Part shown: piece after piece, positions 1 to 9,131 of the stretch
How positions within the stretch are numbered: the first letter of the stretch is position 1
Layout of the letters: every line of letters starts with the position of its first letter
From: Bacillus sp. T33-2
GTDB lineage: Bacteria; Bacillota; Bacilli; Bacillales; Cytobacillaceae
Assembly: GCF_002860205.1 (NCBI RefSeq)
Contig: NZ_PGVB01000034.1
Coordinates: 62,001 to 126,000 of the forward strand
Direction: 5' to 3'
Length of the DNA: 64,000 nucleotides
Notes under the pieces: generated by a model
Told to the model about the DNA's origin: nothing
The model's input: only the letters and a program-made list of their open reading frames with translations
Databases searched by the model: none
Translations under genes and position numbers: made by a program

Positions 1-1
1 G

Positions 2-361
2 AGCGTGAACGGGGATCACCTGCTGTATGATGCCAAGCAGGCTGTCCTCTCACTATATGAAAAAGGATATAAAGCCCCTGTCCGCAAAAAAGTGCCTGTA
101 GTCGGCGAAACTGGATATGCAACGCTTCTGCTGGGGGCACAAACGATGCATCTGTCAGGATATATTTCCGAGCATGACTTGAAAATTGCCAAGAAGCTCG
201 CCTATGTCATTGCAGGAGGAAAGGTCCCGTATGGTACCGAGGTTGATGAGCAGTATCTTCTCGACCTTGAACGGGAAGCGTTCTTAAGCCTGGTGGCCGA
301 ACCGAAGTCGCAGCAACGCATGCAGCACATGCTGGTAAAAGGCAAACCGCTTCGCAATTAA
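2..361 (+). CDS. fadN: 3-hydroxyacyl-CoA dehydrogenase, C-terminal part (partial)
   Basis: The open frame enters from the left edge and stops at 359-361, so only about 119 C-terminal residues are present. They match the end of FadN, the bifunctional enoyl-CoA hydratase/3-hydroxyacyl-CoA dehydrogenase of fatty-acid beta-oxidation. The assignment rests on this sequence and on the following fadA and fadE, which is the B. subtilis fadN-fadA-fadE operon order. The GTG at position 5 is an internal codon, not a start. Catalytic domains lie outside the window. Confidence 0.85.
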   Translation, partial: SVNGDHLLYDAKQAVLSLYEKGYKAPVRKKVPVVGETGYATLLLGAQTMHLSGYISEHDLKIAKKLAYVIAGGKVPYGTEVDEQYLLDLEREAFLSLVAEPKSQQRMQHMLVKGKPLRN

Positions 362-434
362 AATGAATTACAGACTACCGTAAATTTTCCGACTGATATA
401 TTTTTACTCTTAATATGAAAGAGAGGGATTGAGA

Positions 435-1610
435 TTGAGAGAAGCTGTGATTGTTGCCGGAGCACGTACACCGGTTGGAAAAGCAAAAAAAGGTACCCTG
501 GCTTCCGTCCGCCCGGATGACCTCGGGGCTCTCGTAGTAAAAGAAACACTAAAACGGGCTGGCAACTATGAAGGGAATATTGATGACCTGATTATTGGCT
601 GTGCCATGCCTGAAGCAGAGCAGGGGTTAAATCTTGCCCGGAATATCGGTGCACTGGCGGGCTTGTCGCATGAGGTGCCGGCAATCACGATTAACCGTTA
701 CTGTTCATCCGGACTCCAGGCGATTGCCTATGCGGCCGAAAGGATCATGCTTGGCCATTCAGATACGGCGATAGCAGGCGGCGCAGAGTCGATGAGCCTT
801 GTGCCTATGATGGGCCATGTGGTACGTCCGAATGCGAAACTTGCTGAAACAGCCCCGGAATATTACATGAGCATGGGACATACCGCCGAACAGGTTGCCA
901 AGAGTTATGGGGTTTCCCGTGAAGACCAGGACACCTTCGCTGTAAGGAGCCACCAGAGAGCTGCCAAGGCAATCCAGGAGGGCAAATTTGACGACGAAAT
1001 CGTTCCGGTTGATGTCACTCTAAGGTCTGTTGGAAAGGATAATAAATTAATAGAAAAGAAAGTCCAGTTCACACAGGACGAAGGTGTCCGCGCCGATACG
1101 AGCAATGAGGTTCTTGCAAAGCTCCGGCCTGCATTCTCTGTCAGTGGGTCGGTCACCGCGGGGAACTCATCGCAAACAAGCGACGGGGCAGCTGCCGTGA
1201 TGGTCATGGACCGTGAAAAAGCGGAGTCGCTTGGGCTGCAGCCGATGGCAAAGTTCAGGTCATTCGCACTTGGCGGAGTGCCGCCCGAGGTTATGGGAAT
1301 CGGTCCTATCGTAGCGATTCCACGGGCGCTGAAATTAGCCGGACTTGAAGTTTCTGACATTGGTTTATTTGAATTAAATGAGGCGTTTGCATCCCAGTCC
1401 CTTCAGGTCATACGCGAGCTTGGGCTGGACGAAGCCAAAGTGAACGTAAATGGCGGGGCGATAGCTCTTGGCCATCCGCTTGGCTGTACTGGGGCGAAGC
1501 TCACTTTGACGCTGCTTCATGAAATGAAGCGCCGCAATGAGCAATTTGGCGTCGTGACAATGTGCATTGGCGGCGGCATGGGTGCTGCCGGAGTATTCGA
1601 ACTGCTTTAA
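435..1610 (+). CDS. fadA: acetyl-CoA C-acyltransferase (thiolase)
   Basis: Degradative thiolase, about 391 residues, cleaving 3-ketoacyl-CoA to acetyl-CoA and a shortened acyl-CoA in the cytoplasm. The N-terminal active-site Cys is in NRYCSSG (about residue 90), the catalytic His in GHPLG (about 347) and the C-terminal Cys in CIGGGMG (about 377). It closely resembles FadA of B. subtilis over its full length. I prefer the TTG at 435 over the in-frame TTG at 429, because the GAGAGGG site then has a 7-base spacing and the protein begins [15 protein letters not shown]. It follows fadN by about 70 bases and precedes fadE, consistent with one operon. Confidence 0.95.
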   Translation: MREAVIVAGARTPVGKAKKGTLASVRPDDLGALVVKETLKRAGNYEGNIDDLIIGCAMPEAEQGLNLARNIGALAGLSHEVPAITINRYCSSGLQAIAYAAERIMLGHSDTAIAGGAESMSLVPMMGHVVRPNAKLAETAPEYYMSMGHTAEQVAKSYGVSREDQDTFAVRSHQRAAKAIQEGKFDDEIVPVDVTLRSVGKDNKLIEKKVQFTQDEGVRADTSNEVLAKLRPAFSVSGSVTAGNSSQTSDGAAAVMVMDREKAESLGLQPMAKFRSFALGGVPPEVMGIGPIVAIPRALKLAGLEVSDIGLFELNEAFASQSLQVIRELGLDEAKVNVNGGAIALGHPLGCTGAKLTLTLLHEMKRRNEQFGVVTMCIGGGMGAAGVFELL

Positions 1611-1684
1611 CACATGAGTTGGACCATTTAACTAAACCGGGGGAGCAGCCTTGCTCCCCTACATCAGACAGGAGGAATAAAAGA

Positions 1685-3469
1685 ATGGCGAATCAAACTG
1701 GGAATCTCGTAAAAGGCGGAAGCTTCTTAATTGAGGATGTAGCATATGAACAGGTTTTTACACCTGAAGATTATACCGATGAGCAAAAAATGATCGCAAA
1801 AACGGCAGAAGATTTTGTTGAAAACGAAGTGCTCCCACAGGTCGAGCATCTGGAAAACCATGAGTTCGACCGATCCGTAAAACTGTTGAAAAAAGCAGGT
1901 GAACTCGGACTGCTTGGGGCGGATGTGCCTGAAGAATACGGGGGCCTGAGCCTTGATAAAGTAAGTTCGGCACTCATTTCTGAAAAATTCTCAAAAGCAG
2001 GCGGTTTCTCGATTACGCATGGTGCCCATGTCGGGATCGGTTCGCTTCCAATTGTGCTGTTCGGAAATGAAGAGCAAAAGCAAAAATACCTCCCTTCCCT
2101 CGCGACTGGTGAAAAGATTGCAGCCTATGCCCTGACTGAGCCAGGTTCGGGATCCGACGCCCTCGGTGCGCGGACGACTGCAAGATTAAATGCTGAAGGA
2201 ACTCATTATTTGCTGAACGGTGAGAAACAATGGATTACTAATGCCGGCTTTGCAGATGTTTTTGTCGTATATGCGAAAATCGACGGCGAGCAGTTCAGTG
2301 CCTTTATCGTAGAGCGTGAGTTCCCGGGAGTTTCTACAGGTGCAGAAGAAAAGAAGATGGGAATCAAGAGCTCTTCGACACGCACCCTGATCCTTGAAGA
2401 TGCCCAGGTTCCAGTGGAAAACCTTTTGGGTGAAGCCGGAAAGGGCCACGTCATCGCATTCAATATTTTAAACATTGGCCGGTATAAGCTTGGTGTAGGA
2501 ACTGTCGGAGGAGCGAAGCAGGCGTTTGAGCTTACGGTTAAATACGCCAATCAGCGCCAGCAGTTTAAGACACCAATTTCCCAGTTCAATTTGACAAAAG
2601 AAAAGCTCGCCACGCTTGCGTCTGAGATCTATGCAGCCGAAAGCTCGGTATACCGCACAGTCGGCTTGTTTGAAGACAGAATGAGCAGGCTGACAGAAGA
2701 AGAAATCAACAATGGTAAAGCCGTTGCTGACTCGATTGCCGAGTATGCGATTGAATGCTCATTGAATAAAGTTTTCGGATCTGAGACGCTTGATCATGTC
2801 GTTGATGAAGGAGTCCAGATCCACGGGGGCTACGGCTTCATGCAGGAGTATGAAATTGAGCGGGCCTACCGCGATTCCCGCATAAACCGTATTTTCGAGG
2901 GCACAAATGAAATTAACCGCCTCCTCGTGCCAGGAACATATGTCCGTAAAGCACTGAAGGGCGAACTGCCACTGTTTCAAAAAGCACAGGCCCTGCAGGA
3001 AGAACTGATGATGCTCATGCCTGAAGAGCCGGGAGACGAGCCGCTGGCACAGGAAAAACATCTTGTAAACAACGCCAAGAAGATTGGTTTATTGGCACTT
3101 GGCCTCGCCGCCCAGAAATTCGGCAAAGCATTGGAAAAAGAACAGGAGATATTGGTGAATATTGCTGACATCATTTCACATGCTTATGCTATGGAATCAG
3201 CCGTATTGCGCACAGAAAAAGCGATTGCTAAAAACGGACTTGAAAAGAGCCAGCAAAAACTTCTTTATACGCAAATATTCTGCCAGGAATCCTTCAATAA
3301 AGTCGAACAGGATGCAAAAGAAACTCTTGTTGCTGCTGAAGAAGGCGACACATTGAGAATGTTGTTTTCCGCACTCCGTAAATTTACGCGCCACACACCA
3401 ATCAATGTGATTGCAAAAAAGCGTGAAGCAGCTGACAAATTGATTGACGCAGAACGTTTTATTGTCTAA
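1685..3469 (+). CDS. fadE: acyl-CoA dehydrogenase
   Basis: FAD-dependent acyl-CoA dehydrogenase of 594 residues, the first oxidative step of beta-oxidation. The acyl-CoA dehydrogenase core fills residues 30-430, with YALTEPGSGSDA (FAD/substrate loop) and the IHGGYGFMQEYEIERAYRD motif of the C-terminal helical domain. A further roughly 160-residue helical extension is typical of the long FadE/YusJ type. The ATG at 1685 has AGGAGG about 10 bases upstream. The frame is open upstream to 1562, but that part has no ribosome binding site and overlaps fadA. Last gene of the fad operon. Confidence 0.95.
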   Translation: MANQTGNLVKGGSFLIEDVAYEQVFTPEDYTDEQKMIAKTAEDFVENEVLPQVEHLENHEFDRSVKLLKKAGELGLLGADVPEEYGGLSLDKVSSALISEKFSKAGGFSITHGAHVGIGSLPIVLFGNEEQKQKYLPSLATGEKIAAYALTEPGSGSDALGARTTARLNAEGTHYLLNGEKQWITNAGFADVFVVYAKIDGEQFSAFIVEREFPGVSTGAEEKKMGIKSSSTRTLILEDAQVPVENLLGEAGKGHVIAFNILNIGRYKLGVGTVGGAKQAFELTVKYANQRQQFKTPISQFNLTKEKLATLASEIYAAESSVYRTVGLFEDRMSRLTEEEINNGKAVADSIAEYAIECSLNKVFGSETLDHVVDEGVQIHGGYGFMQEYEIERAYRDSRINRIFEGTNEINRLLVPGTYVRKALKGELPLFQKAQALQEELMMLMPEEPGDEPLAQEKHLVNNAKKIGLLALGLAAQKFGKALEKEQEILVNIADIISHAYAMESAVLRTEKAIAKNGLEKSQQKLLYTQIFCQESFNKVEQDAKETLVAAEEGDTLRMLFSALRKFTRHTPINVIAKKREAADKLIDAERFIV

Positions 3470-3483
3470 CAAGTGTTCAGCAG

Positions 3484-3518
3484 GCTCCCTTCAAAAACAG
3501 AGGGGAGCCTATTTCAAT
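3484..3518 (+). terminator. terminator after fadE
   Basis: An AGGCTCCC/GGGGAGCCT stem with an A-rich loop is followed by ATTTCAATTT. The U-run is imperfect, so it is a moderate-strength candidate for ending the fad operon. Confidence 0.55.
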
Positions 3519-3738
3519 TTCATCACACTTCAGCAAAAATGACGACGGGAATTCATGTTTTCTGGTTAGCCGGCTGTTACTTATGACATAATAGAAAAGA
3601 TTTCCGCCATTGAAGTCGAGTCAGCATATATTTTTTGCTGAATTAGGCGCTCAAAGTTAGAAATATTTAGCTTAAATATGATACTATCCGTTTAAAGAGC
3701 AAAATATTTAGGATATGATAACATTGGATGGTGGAAAA

Positions 3739-4095
3739 ATGGCATTGACTTTTTATTGGTACCCCAAATGCGGAACATGCCGCAACGCGAAAAAATGGCT
3801 GGATAGCCATGGGATTGAGTACAAAGAAATACATATTGTGGAAAACCCTCCTTCCCGCTCCGAATTGGAAGAGCTTTATAAAAACAGCGGTCTGGACATT
3901 AAAAAGTTCTTTAACACAAGCGGCCAAAAATATCGGGAGCTGGGCATAAAAGAAATAGTAAAAACAGCATCCGAGCCAGAACTGCTTGACCTTCTTTCCT
4001 CCGACGGGATGTTGATAAAACGTCCTCTGTTGACCGACGGAAACAAGGTGACAGTTGGGTTCAAAGAAGAGGAATACGAAAAAACCTGGGCATGA
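3739..4095 (+). CDS. yusI: Spx/ArsC-family protein YusI
   Basis: 118-residue thioredoxin-fold protein of the ArsC/Spx family, very similar to B. subtilis YusI. CGTC (C11, C14) near the N-terminus is the expected redox pair, and the conserved KRPLL segment sits near residue 95. Its biochemical function is not established, and it should not be called arsenate reductase on this evidence. The ATG at 3739 follows GGTGG and aligns with YusI; the frame is open upstream to 3715. It lies directly ahead of gcvH, as in B. subtilis. Confidence 0.85.
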   Translation: MALTFYWYPKCGTCRNAKKWLDSHGIEYKEIHIVENPPSRSELEELYKNSGLDIKKFFNTSGQKYRELGIKEIVKTASEPELLDLLSSDGMLIKRPLLTDGNKVTVGFKEEEYEKTWA

Positions 4096-4153
4096 CAAGT
4101 AAGTGAACAATCGATATTTATATCGAAATTTATAAATTGTGGAGGAATTTGTC

Positions 4154-4537
4154 ATGAATACACCAAAAGAATTACGCTATTCTGAAGAACATGAATGGGT
4201 GAAAACAGAAGGGGACAAAGTCAGGATTGGAATTACTGACTTTGCTCAATCGGAATTAGGAGATATTGTCTTCGTGGAGCTTCCTGAAGTAGGCGATGAA
4301 ATCACTGCGAACGAGCCATTTGGAAGTGTTGAATCTGTAAAAACCGTTTCCGAATTGTATGCCCCAATCAGTGGCAAGGTAGTTGAGGTTAACGAAGACT
4401 TAAACGACAGCCCTGAATTTGTAAATGAATCACCTTATGAAAAAGCATGGATGATTGTCATCGAGCCATCTGATTTGAGTGAAGCGGACAAGCTGATGAC
4501 CGCTGAGCAATATGAGCAAATGGTAAACGAGGACTAA
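4154..4537 (+). CDS. gcvH: glycine cleavage system H protein
   Basis: 127-residue lipoyl carrier. The lipoylated lysine is K63 in the ESVKTVSE motif, within the usual hybrid-motif barrel. It shuttles the aminomethyl group between the P, T and L proteins of glycine cleavage, and in Bacillus also serves as lipoyl donor or relay for other 2-oxoacid complexes. The ATG at 4154 has GGAGGAATTT upstream. The other gcv genes are not in the window; lipoyl synthase (lipA) is 20 kb downstream. Confidence 0.97.
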   Translation: MNTPKELRYSEEHEWVKTEGDKVRIGITDFAQSELGDIVFVELPEVGDEITANEPFGSVESVKTVSELYAPISGKVVEVNEDLNDSPEFVNESPYEKAWMIVIEPSDLSEADKLMTAEQYEQMVNED

Positions 4538-4541
4538 CAAT

Positions 4542-4574
4542 CCGGCGCCTTGATCGTTCAGGGCGCTTTTTTCA
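4542..4574 (+). terminator. terminator after gcvH
   Basis: A GCGCC...GGGCGC stem with loop TTGATCGTTC is followed by TTTTTTC directly after the gcvH stop codon. Confidence 0.8.
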
Positions 4575-4923
4575 TACGTTAGGAAAGTATAAATTGGCAG
4601 CAAGAAGCAAGCTCGGCGCAGGTGGAAACTAGGTATAATTTGCAACTACGTCTCTGTCTTCGCCCTTCGGGGCTCGCCAATCGGCTAGTTTTCTTTATAT
4701 ATATGCTTTGCATTTTTACCACCAAATTCGACTATAGAGGTGCGACCTTGAAGCTGGCAGTATGATGCATAATCGGCGGTTACTTTTATCAAGCATGTTT
4801 TTTGCATTATTCTGTAAAACAGGCAAGAATAGATTTATCGGCATGTGAAGAGCACAAACCAATTTATTATTTTTTTAATATGGTAAAACGTAAAGATTTC
4901 TGTCGTAGTGGGTGGTAATAGGT
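4575..4923. other. non-coding stretch between gcvH and yusF
   Basis: About 350 bases without a convincing ORF. In B. subtilis a small gene (yusG) lies in this place; I see no recognisable homologue here. A GC-rich patch around 4650-4690 gives way to AT-rich sequence that probably carries the yusF promoter. No other feature is supported. Confidence 0.4.
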
Positions 4924-5277
4924 ATGGTGGATGAGATTGAGAAAGTCATTATTGTCGAGGGTTCATCTGACAAAAGGAAAGTGCAAAGTGTGCTGAAGGA
5001 GCCGGTAGAAATTATTTGCACCAACGGCACGATCAGTCTTTCGAGGCTTGATGAGCTGGTTGATACACTGTGCAGCAAGGATGTGTATATCCTGGTTGAT
5101 GCAGATGAATCCGGGGAAAAGCTCAGAAAGCAATTTAAGAGAGAATTTCCTGAAGCGAACCATCTATATATAGATAAAATGTACAGGGAAGTTGCAACCG
5201 CCCCTGAGAAACATCTGGCGACCGTTTTAATCGGTGCAAATATAGATGTGCATGCCGAGTTTTTGGAAAAAGGATGA
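4924..5277 (+). CDS. yusF: toprim-domain protein YusF
   Basis: 117-residue small Toprim protein. The motif VIIVEGSSDK (catalytic Glu near residue 12) and the later DADESG (acidic pair near residues 60-62) define the Toprim fold found in primases, topoisomerases and RNase M5. The short stand-alone YusF type has no known substrate. I choose the ATG at 4924 (MVDEIEK), about 8 bases after GGTGG; a GTG at 4912 is possible but lacks a spaced site. It is 10 bases upstream of yusE and probably co-transcribed. Confidence 0.8.
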   Translation: MVDEIEKVIIVEGSSDKRKVQSVLKEPVEIICTNGTISLSRLDELVDTLCSKDVYILVDADESGEKLRKQFKREFPEANHLYIDKMYREVATAPEKHLATVLIGANIDVHAEFLEKG

Positions 5278-5287
5278 AGTTTTATAA

Positions 5288-5599
5288 ATGAACGAATGGT
5301 CAGAAACAGAAATCAATGAATTTCTAAATGAAAAAGGAACAGGTATGATCTACTTTTATACTCCCTTTTGCGGCACATGCAAGATGGCGTCCAAAATGCT
5401 GGACATTGTTGAGCAGTTATTGCCCGAGATGGCCGCTGGCAAATCGAATTTAAATTTCCTGCCCCAGATCGCAGAACAATTTGCGGTGGAAAGCGTGCCA
5501 TGCCTCATCATACTGAGAGAAGGGCAGCTGGTGGAAAAGGTTTATGCCTTTCGTTCTGTCCCGTTTTTGCATGAAAAATTTAAACAATGCATTTATTGA
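5288..5599 (+). CDS. yusE: thioredoxin-family protein YusE
   Basis: 103-residue thioredoxin-like protein. A CGTC active site (C28, C31) is preceded by the β-strand YFYTPF, and the cis-proline loop VESVPCLI is near residue 75. It lacks a signal peptide, so it is cytoplasmic. Probably a thiol-disulfide oxidoreductase of unknown target. It follows yusF closely, as in B. subtilis. Confidence 0.85.
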   Translation: MNEWSETEINEFLNEKGTGMIYFYTPFCGTCKMASKMLDIVEQLLPEMAAGKSNLNFLPQIAEQFAVESVPCLIILREGQLVEKVYAFRSVPFLHEKFKQCIY

Positions 5600-5605
5600 G
5601 ATTAC

Positions 5606-5632
5606 GCGGCCTTTGTGCCGCTTTTTGTTTTG
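5606..5632 (+). terminator. terminator after yusE
   Basis: A GCGGC/GCCGC stem with loop CTTTGT is followed by TTTTTGTTTT. Confidence 0.65.
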
Positions 5633-5763
5633 CCAAAAAAGGCAACCGATACAAACAAGGAAATGCTGACATATTTCCCGGGCTATGAAATTTGTTGTCG
5701 AAATAATATAAGAGGATTCAGGAGCTTTCATGGTGAATTATGCTAGGAGGGGAGGGGATTGGA

Positions 5764-6108
5764 GTGGAAGAAAAACTACAAGTTTTCGCCGGTCAAGTGG
5801 AGTCAAAAGGTCATATGTTTCAACTTGTCAAAAAACTCCACATCATTTTGGCCCTGCAGACAGAGAAAGGGGAATACCGGATTGGCTTTCATAATAATAA
5901 AGTTGATTTTAATATCGCACCCGTGGACGAAACTTCTTTGTTCACTATTTGCGGGCAGGAAGAAGCTTTTTGTTCAGTGCTTGAAGGAAGGCTGAAACTT
6001 CGTGATGCAGTCGCCGGACAAAAACTGAAAACCACATGCCCCTTCAGGATCCTCCTTACACTTGAGTCTTTAATTTACCTGGCACGGCCTCCAATCCACA
6101 ATGGTTAA
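5764..6108 (+). CDS. yusD: SCP2-like protein YusD
   Basis: About 114 residues, similar to YusD, a small sterol-carrier-protein-2-fold (lipid-binding-like) protein. No catalytic motif is visible and its function is unknown. The frame opens at an ATG at 5740, but the ribosome-binding-like run AGGAGGGGAGGGG lies at 5744-5757, after that ATG, so the GTG at 5764 (MEEKLQVFAG) is the better start. It sits directly upstream of the metY riboswitch and is the last gene before the methionine block. Confidence 0.6.
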   Translation: MEEKLQVFAGQVESKGHMFQLVKKLHIILALQTEKGEYRIGFHNNKVDFNIAPVDETSLFTICGQEEAFCSVLEGRLKLRDAVAGQKLKTTCPFRILLTLESLIYLARPPIHNG

Positions 6109-6128
6109 TCTGAAAGTTAAGAAAATAA

Positions 6129-6157
6129 TTGACTCATTAAATATTGCTATGTTATCA
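6129..6157 (+). promoter_or_regulatory. probable sigma-A promoter of S-box-metY
   Basis: TTGACT, a 17-base spacer and TTATCA lie about 30 bases upstream of the riboswitch aptamer. Confidence 0.55.
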
Positions 6158-6183
6158 TCGCATTAATATTTGAAATCTGAATA

Positions 6184-6327
6184 TTCTTATCAAGAGAGGC
6201 GGAGGGACTGGCCCGATGAAGCCCGGCAACCGGTTAATGAACACGGTGCTAATTCCATCAGAGTGAATGCTCTGAGAGATAAGGAGAGACGATAATCCAC
6301 CCTCTTCTTATGAAGAGGTTTTTTAGT
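6184..6327 (+). promoter_or_regulatory. SAM-I (S-box) riboswitch upstream of metY
   Basis: The S-box core is clear. It has the P1 strand CTTATCAAGAGAGG, the GGAGGGACTGGCCCGATGAAGC block, the CGGCAACC segment, the GGTGCTAATTCC block, and the closing GAGATAAGGAGAG. A CCTCTT/AAGAGG hairpin with TTTTTT follows as the SAM-stabilised terminator. By family knowledge, bound SAM ends transcription before metY. Confidence 0.97.
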
Positions 6328-6368
6328 TCCTCTTAATAAAATAAACATAAAACAAGGAGAGATGAAAG

Positions 6369-7685
6369 ATGGCAGAAAAACAGCAAAATTACCGGTTAGA
6401 AACGTTGGGGATCCACGGTGGACTGTCACCGGATCCAGCCACTGGCGCAAGGGCAGTGCCAATATACATGAGCAATGCGTACCAATTCAAAGACACCGAG
6501 CACGCGGCCAACCTATTTGCCCTCAAGGAACCGGGCTACATCTACACAAGGATTCATAATCCAACTGTCACCGTTTTTGAAGAAAGAGTCGCGCTTCTTG
6601 AAGGCGGGATCGGGGCACTTGCTTTGTCCAGCGGCATGGCGGCAATCACCACTGCCATCCTAAACATCGCGCACGCAGGGGATGAAATCGTAGCTGCTTC
6701 GAACCTGTATGGCGGGACGTACAATCTTTTTGCTGTAACTCTGCCAAAATACGGAATCAACGTTAAATTGGTCGACCAGGAAGACCCGGAAAACTTCCGT
6801 GCCGCCATCACCGACAAGACTAAGGCAATTTTTGCAGAGACAATCGGAAATCCGAGCTTAAGGGTGCTTGATATCGAAAAGATAGCGGAAATTGCCCATG
6901 AAGCGGGAATCCCGTTAATCATCGACAATACATTCGCGACACCTTACTTATGCCGCCCGATTGAACATGGCGCTGACATTGTCATCCATTCTGCTACAAA
7001 ATGGCTGCTCGGCAATGGCACGACACTCGGGGGAATCATTGTCGATGGCGGGAAGTTTGACTGGAATTCTCCTAAATTCCCTGGCTTTACAGAACCGGAT
7101 GCAAGTTATCACAATATAGTGTACAGTGAAGCACTTGGGGCTGCAGCCTATATTGTAAAAGCACGGGTCCAGCTTTTAAGAGACCTTGGGCCTGCTTTAA
7201 GCCCGCAGAATGCTTTTCAGTTCAATCTCGGACTGGAAACACTTCATGTCCGGATGAAGGAGCATATTGCGAATACGAGAAAGATCGTAGAATACCTTGA
7301 AGCACACCCTGCTGTTACATGGGTTTCTTATCCAGGCCATGACTCCCATCCTGACAAGGCCCTTGCAGACAAATATTTGGGCAAAGGTGCCGGAGCGGTT
7401 GTCGTGTTTGGCATTGAAGGCGGACGGGAAGCCGGGGCCAAGCTTATCAATTCCATCAAGCTCTGGTCACATGTTGCCAATGTCGGCGACGCAAAAAGCC
7501 TGATCATCCATCCAGCGAGCACGACCCACCAGCAGCTTGATTCGGAGGGGCTGAAATCGGCAGGTGTCCCGGAAGACCTGATACGCATATCCGTCGGCAT
7601 CGAGAATGTGGAAGATTTGATAGAGACGCTTGACGAAGCGATCCAAACAGCAACTGGGGTCCCGTCAGCAACTGCCAGGGTATAA
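6369..7685 (+). CDS. metY: O-acetylhomoserine sulfhydrylase (aminocarboxypropyltransferase)
   Basis: 438-residue PLP enzyme of the Cys/Met-metabolism family, the long O-acetylhomoserine sulfhydrylase type (typically 425-440 residues). The PLP lysine is K211 in [18 protein letters not shown] (about 88-92) and the DNTFATP segment bind the cofactor. It makes homocysteine from O-acetylhomoserine and sulfide, bypassing cystathionine. The ATG at 6369 has AAGGAGAG upstream. No metX homologue is adjacent, so the acetylated substrate must come from elsewhere. It lies under its own S-box. Confidence 0.93.
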   Translation: MAEKQQNYRLETLGIHGGLSPDPATGARAVPIYMSNAYQFKDTEHAANLFALKEPGYIYTRIHNPTVTVFEERVALLEGGIGALALSSGMAAITTAILNIAHAGDEIVAASNLYGGTYNLFAVTLPKYGINVKLVDQEDPENFRAAITDKTKAIFAETIGNPSLRVLDIEKIAEIAHEAGIPLIIDNTFATPYLCRPIEHGADIVIHSATKWLLGNGTTLGGIIVDGGKFDWNSPKFPGFTEPDASYHNIVYSEALGAAAYIVKARVQLLRDLGPALSPQNAFQFNLGLETLHVRMKEHIANTRKIVEYLEAHPAVTWVSYPGHDSHPDKALADKYLGKGAGAVVVFGIEGGREAGAKLINSIKLWSHVANVGDAKSLIIHPASTTHQQLDSEGLKSAGVPEDLIRISVGIENVEDLIETLDEAIQTATGVPSATARV

Positions 7686-7745
7686 ATGGCCTGGACCTTT
7701 AAACAGAAAGGTAAAAACAGTAAGCTGCCAATTCAGAGAATATAG

Positions 7746-7775
7746 TTGACACCTTTTTTTACTCCGTGCTAAAAT
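7746..7775 (+). promoter_or_regulatory. probable sigma-A promoter of S-box-metNPQ
   Basis: TTGACA at 7746-7751 and TAAAAT at 7770-7775 with an 18-base spacer, about 45 bases upstream of the aptamer. Confidence 0.75.
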
Positions 7776-7821
7776 CACATTTATGAAAACTGCTTCTTAC
7801 AATTTAATATTTTGATAGTTA

Positions 7822-7987
7822 CTCTTATTAAGAGTGGTGGAGGGAAGTGCCCAATGAAGCCCGGCAACCGTCAGTGAACATTACTTTGCTGAAATGGTGC
7901 CAATTCACACAAAGCGCATGCTTTGGGAGATGAGAGAAAGGACGAAATTAATCAAGCCTTTCTGCTCAGTTGCAGAAAGGCTTTTAT
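7822..7987 (+). promoter_or_regulatory. SAM-I (S-box) riboswitch upstream of metNPQ
   Basis: Second S-box. The P1 strand CTCTTATTAAGAGTGG, the block GGAGGGAAGTGCCCAATGAAGC, CCCGGCAACC, the GGTGCCAATTC block and the closing GAGATGAGAG are present. GCCTTTCTGC-TCAGT-TGCAGAAAGGC then TTTTAT forms a strong terminator at about 7955-7987. It differs from the first copy mainly in a longer P3/P4 region. Confidence 0.96.
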
Positions 7988-8105
7988 AATGCTGTTTTTC
8001 AACAGTGTTGTAAAATGCAGGCAAAATGATACTCCAGCCAGGGAGTGTTAGAAATATAAAGCAGTTGGAAATGGTGTTAAACGGAGTGAAAGAGGTGAAC
8101 GATAA

Positions 8106-9131
8106 TTGATCTCTATTAAAAACGTAAAAAAGATCTTTCCTTCTAAAAACGGACAGGTCAAAGCGGTCGATCAAGTGAACCTGGAGACACAAGAAGGGGA
8201 AATCTTTGGTGTGATCGGATACAGCGGTGCCGGGAAAAGTACACTGATCCGCATGCTGAATGGGCTCGAAATCCCGACAGAGGGTACAATCACGGTTGCT
8301 GGCCGGGAAGTTTCGAAAATTCGGGGAGGAGAGCTCAGGAAGGCGCGCCAGGAAATCAGCATGATCTTCCAGCATTTCAACCTGTTGTGGTCAAGGACAG
8401 TGCTCGAGAATATCGCGTTTCCACTTGAGATTGCCGGCGTTCCCAAACTAGAGAGGCTTAAACGGGTTAAAGAACTAGTCAACCTTGTCGGCCTTGAGGG
8501 GCGCGAGGATGCATATCCTTCGCAATTAAGTGGCGGACAAAAGCAGCGTGTCGGGATTGCCCGGGCACTGGCGAACAATCCAAAGGTTCTATTATGTGAT
8601 GAAGCAACTTCTGCACTTGACCCGCAAACGACAGATTCCATACTTGACCTGCTCGTTGACATCAACAAGCGCCTTGGGCTGACAATAGTCCTGATCACCC
8701 ACGAAATGCATGTAATCAGGAAGATCTGTCACAGGGTTGCGGTGATGGAAGGCGGCAGCATCGTGGAAACCGGCCCGGTCCTTCACGTGTTCAAAAATCC
8801 GGAGCAGCCGATCACGAAGCGGTTCGTGCAGCAGGTAACCGAACCAGAAGAGACGAAGGAAACGATACATCATTTGCTTGAGCAATATCCGCAAGGAAAA
8901 GTCGTCCAATTGACCTTTGTCGGCGAAGCGGCAGAACAGCCCTTGATCAGTAATTTAATTCGCAATTTCGATATTACTGTCAATATTTTACAGGGGAAAA
9001 TCTCCCAGACACAAAATGGTTCATATGGAACGTTGTTTATACATCTGGATGGAAGTAAAGAGGAAATATCAAGGGCGGTTGATTTTCTTCACTCCCAGCA
9101 GCTTGGAGTGGAGGTGATCAACAATGGCTGA
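8106..9131 (+). CDS. metN: methionine ABC transporter ATP-binding protein
   Basis: 341-residue ATPase of the methionine uptake transporter. Walker A is GYSGAGKST (about residues 38-46), the signature LSGGQKQR (about 140) and Walker B VLLCDEATSALD (about 160). The C-terminal roughly 80 residues form the NIL domain that binds methionine and gives feedback inhibition in this family. The TTG start at 8106 follows AGAGGTGA by 8 bases. It overlaps metP by 8 bases, and both are controlled by the upstream S-box. Confidence 0.96.
   Translation: MISIKNVKKIFPSKNGQVKAVDQVNLETQEGEIFGVIGYSGAGKSTLIRMLNGLEIPTEGTITVAGREVSKIRGGELRKARQEISMIFQHFNLLWSRTVLENIAFPLEIAGVPKLERLKRVKELVNLVGLEGREDAYPSQLSGGQKQRVGIARALANNPKVLLCDEATSALDPQTTDSILDLLVDINKRLGLTIVLITHEMHVIRKICHRVAVMEGGSIVETGPVLHVFKNPEQPITKRFVQQVTEPEETKETIHHLLEQYPQGKVVQLTFVGEAAEQPLISNLIRNFDITVNILQGKISQTQNGSYGTLFIHLDGSKEEISRAVDFLHSQQLGVEVINNG

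Noticed and set aside
905-1360. Long minus-strand ORF inside fadA; similar long antisense ORFs at 40243-40809 (yumB), 8171-8698 (metN) and 21106-21636 (HD-GYP gene)
   Set aside because: Mirror frames of strongly coding genes, with Ser/Pro/Arg-rich composition and no ribosome sites.
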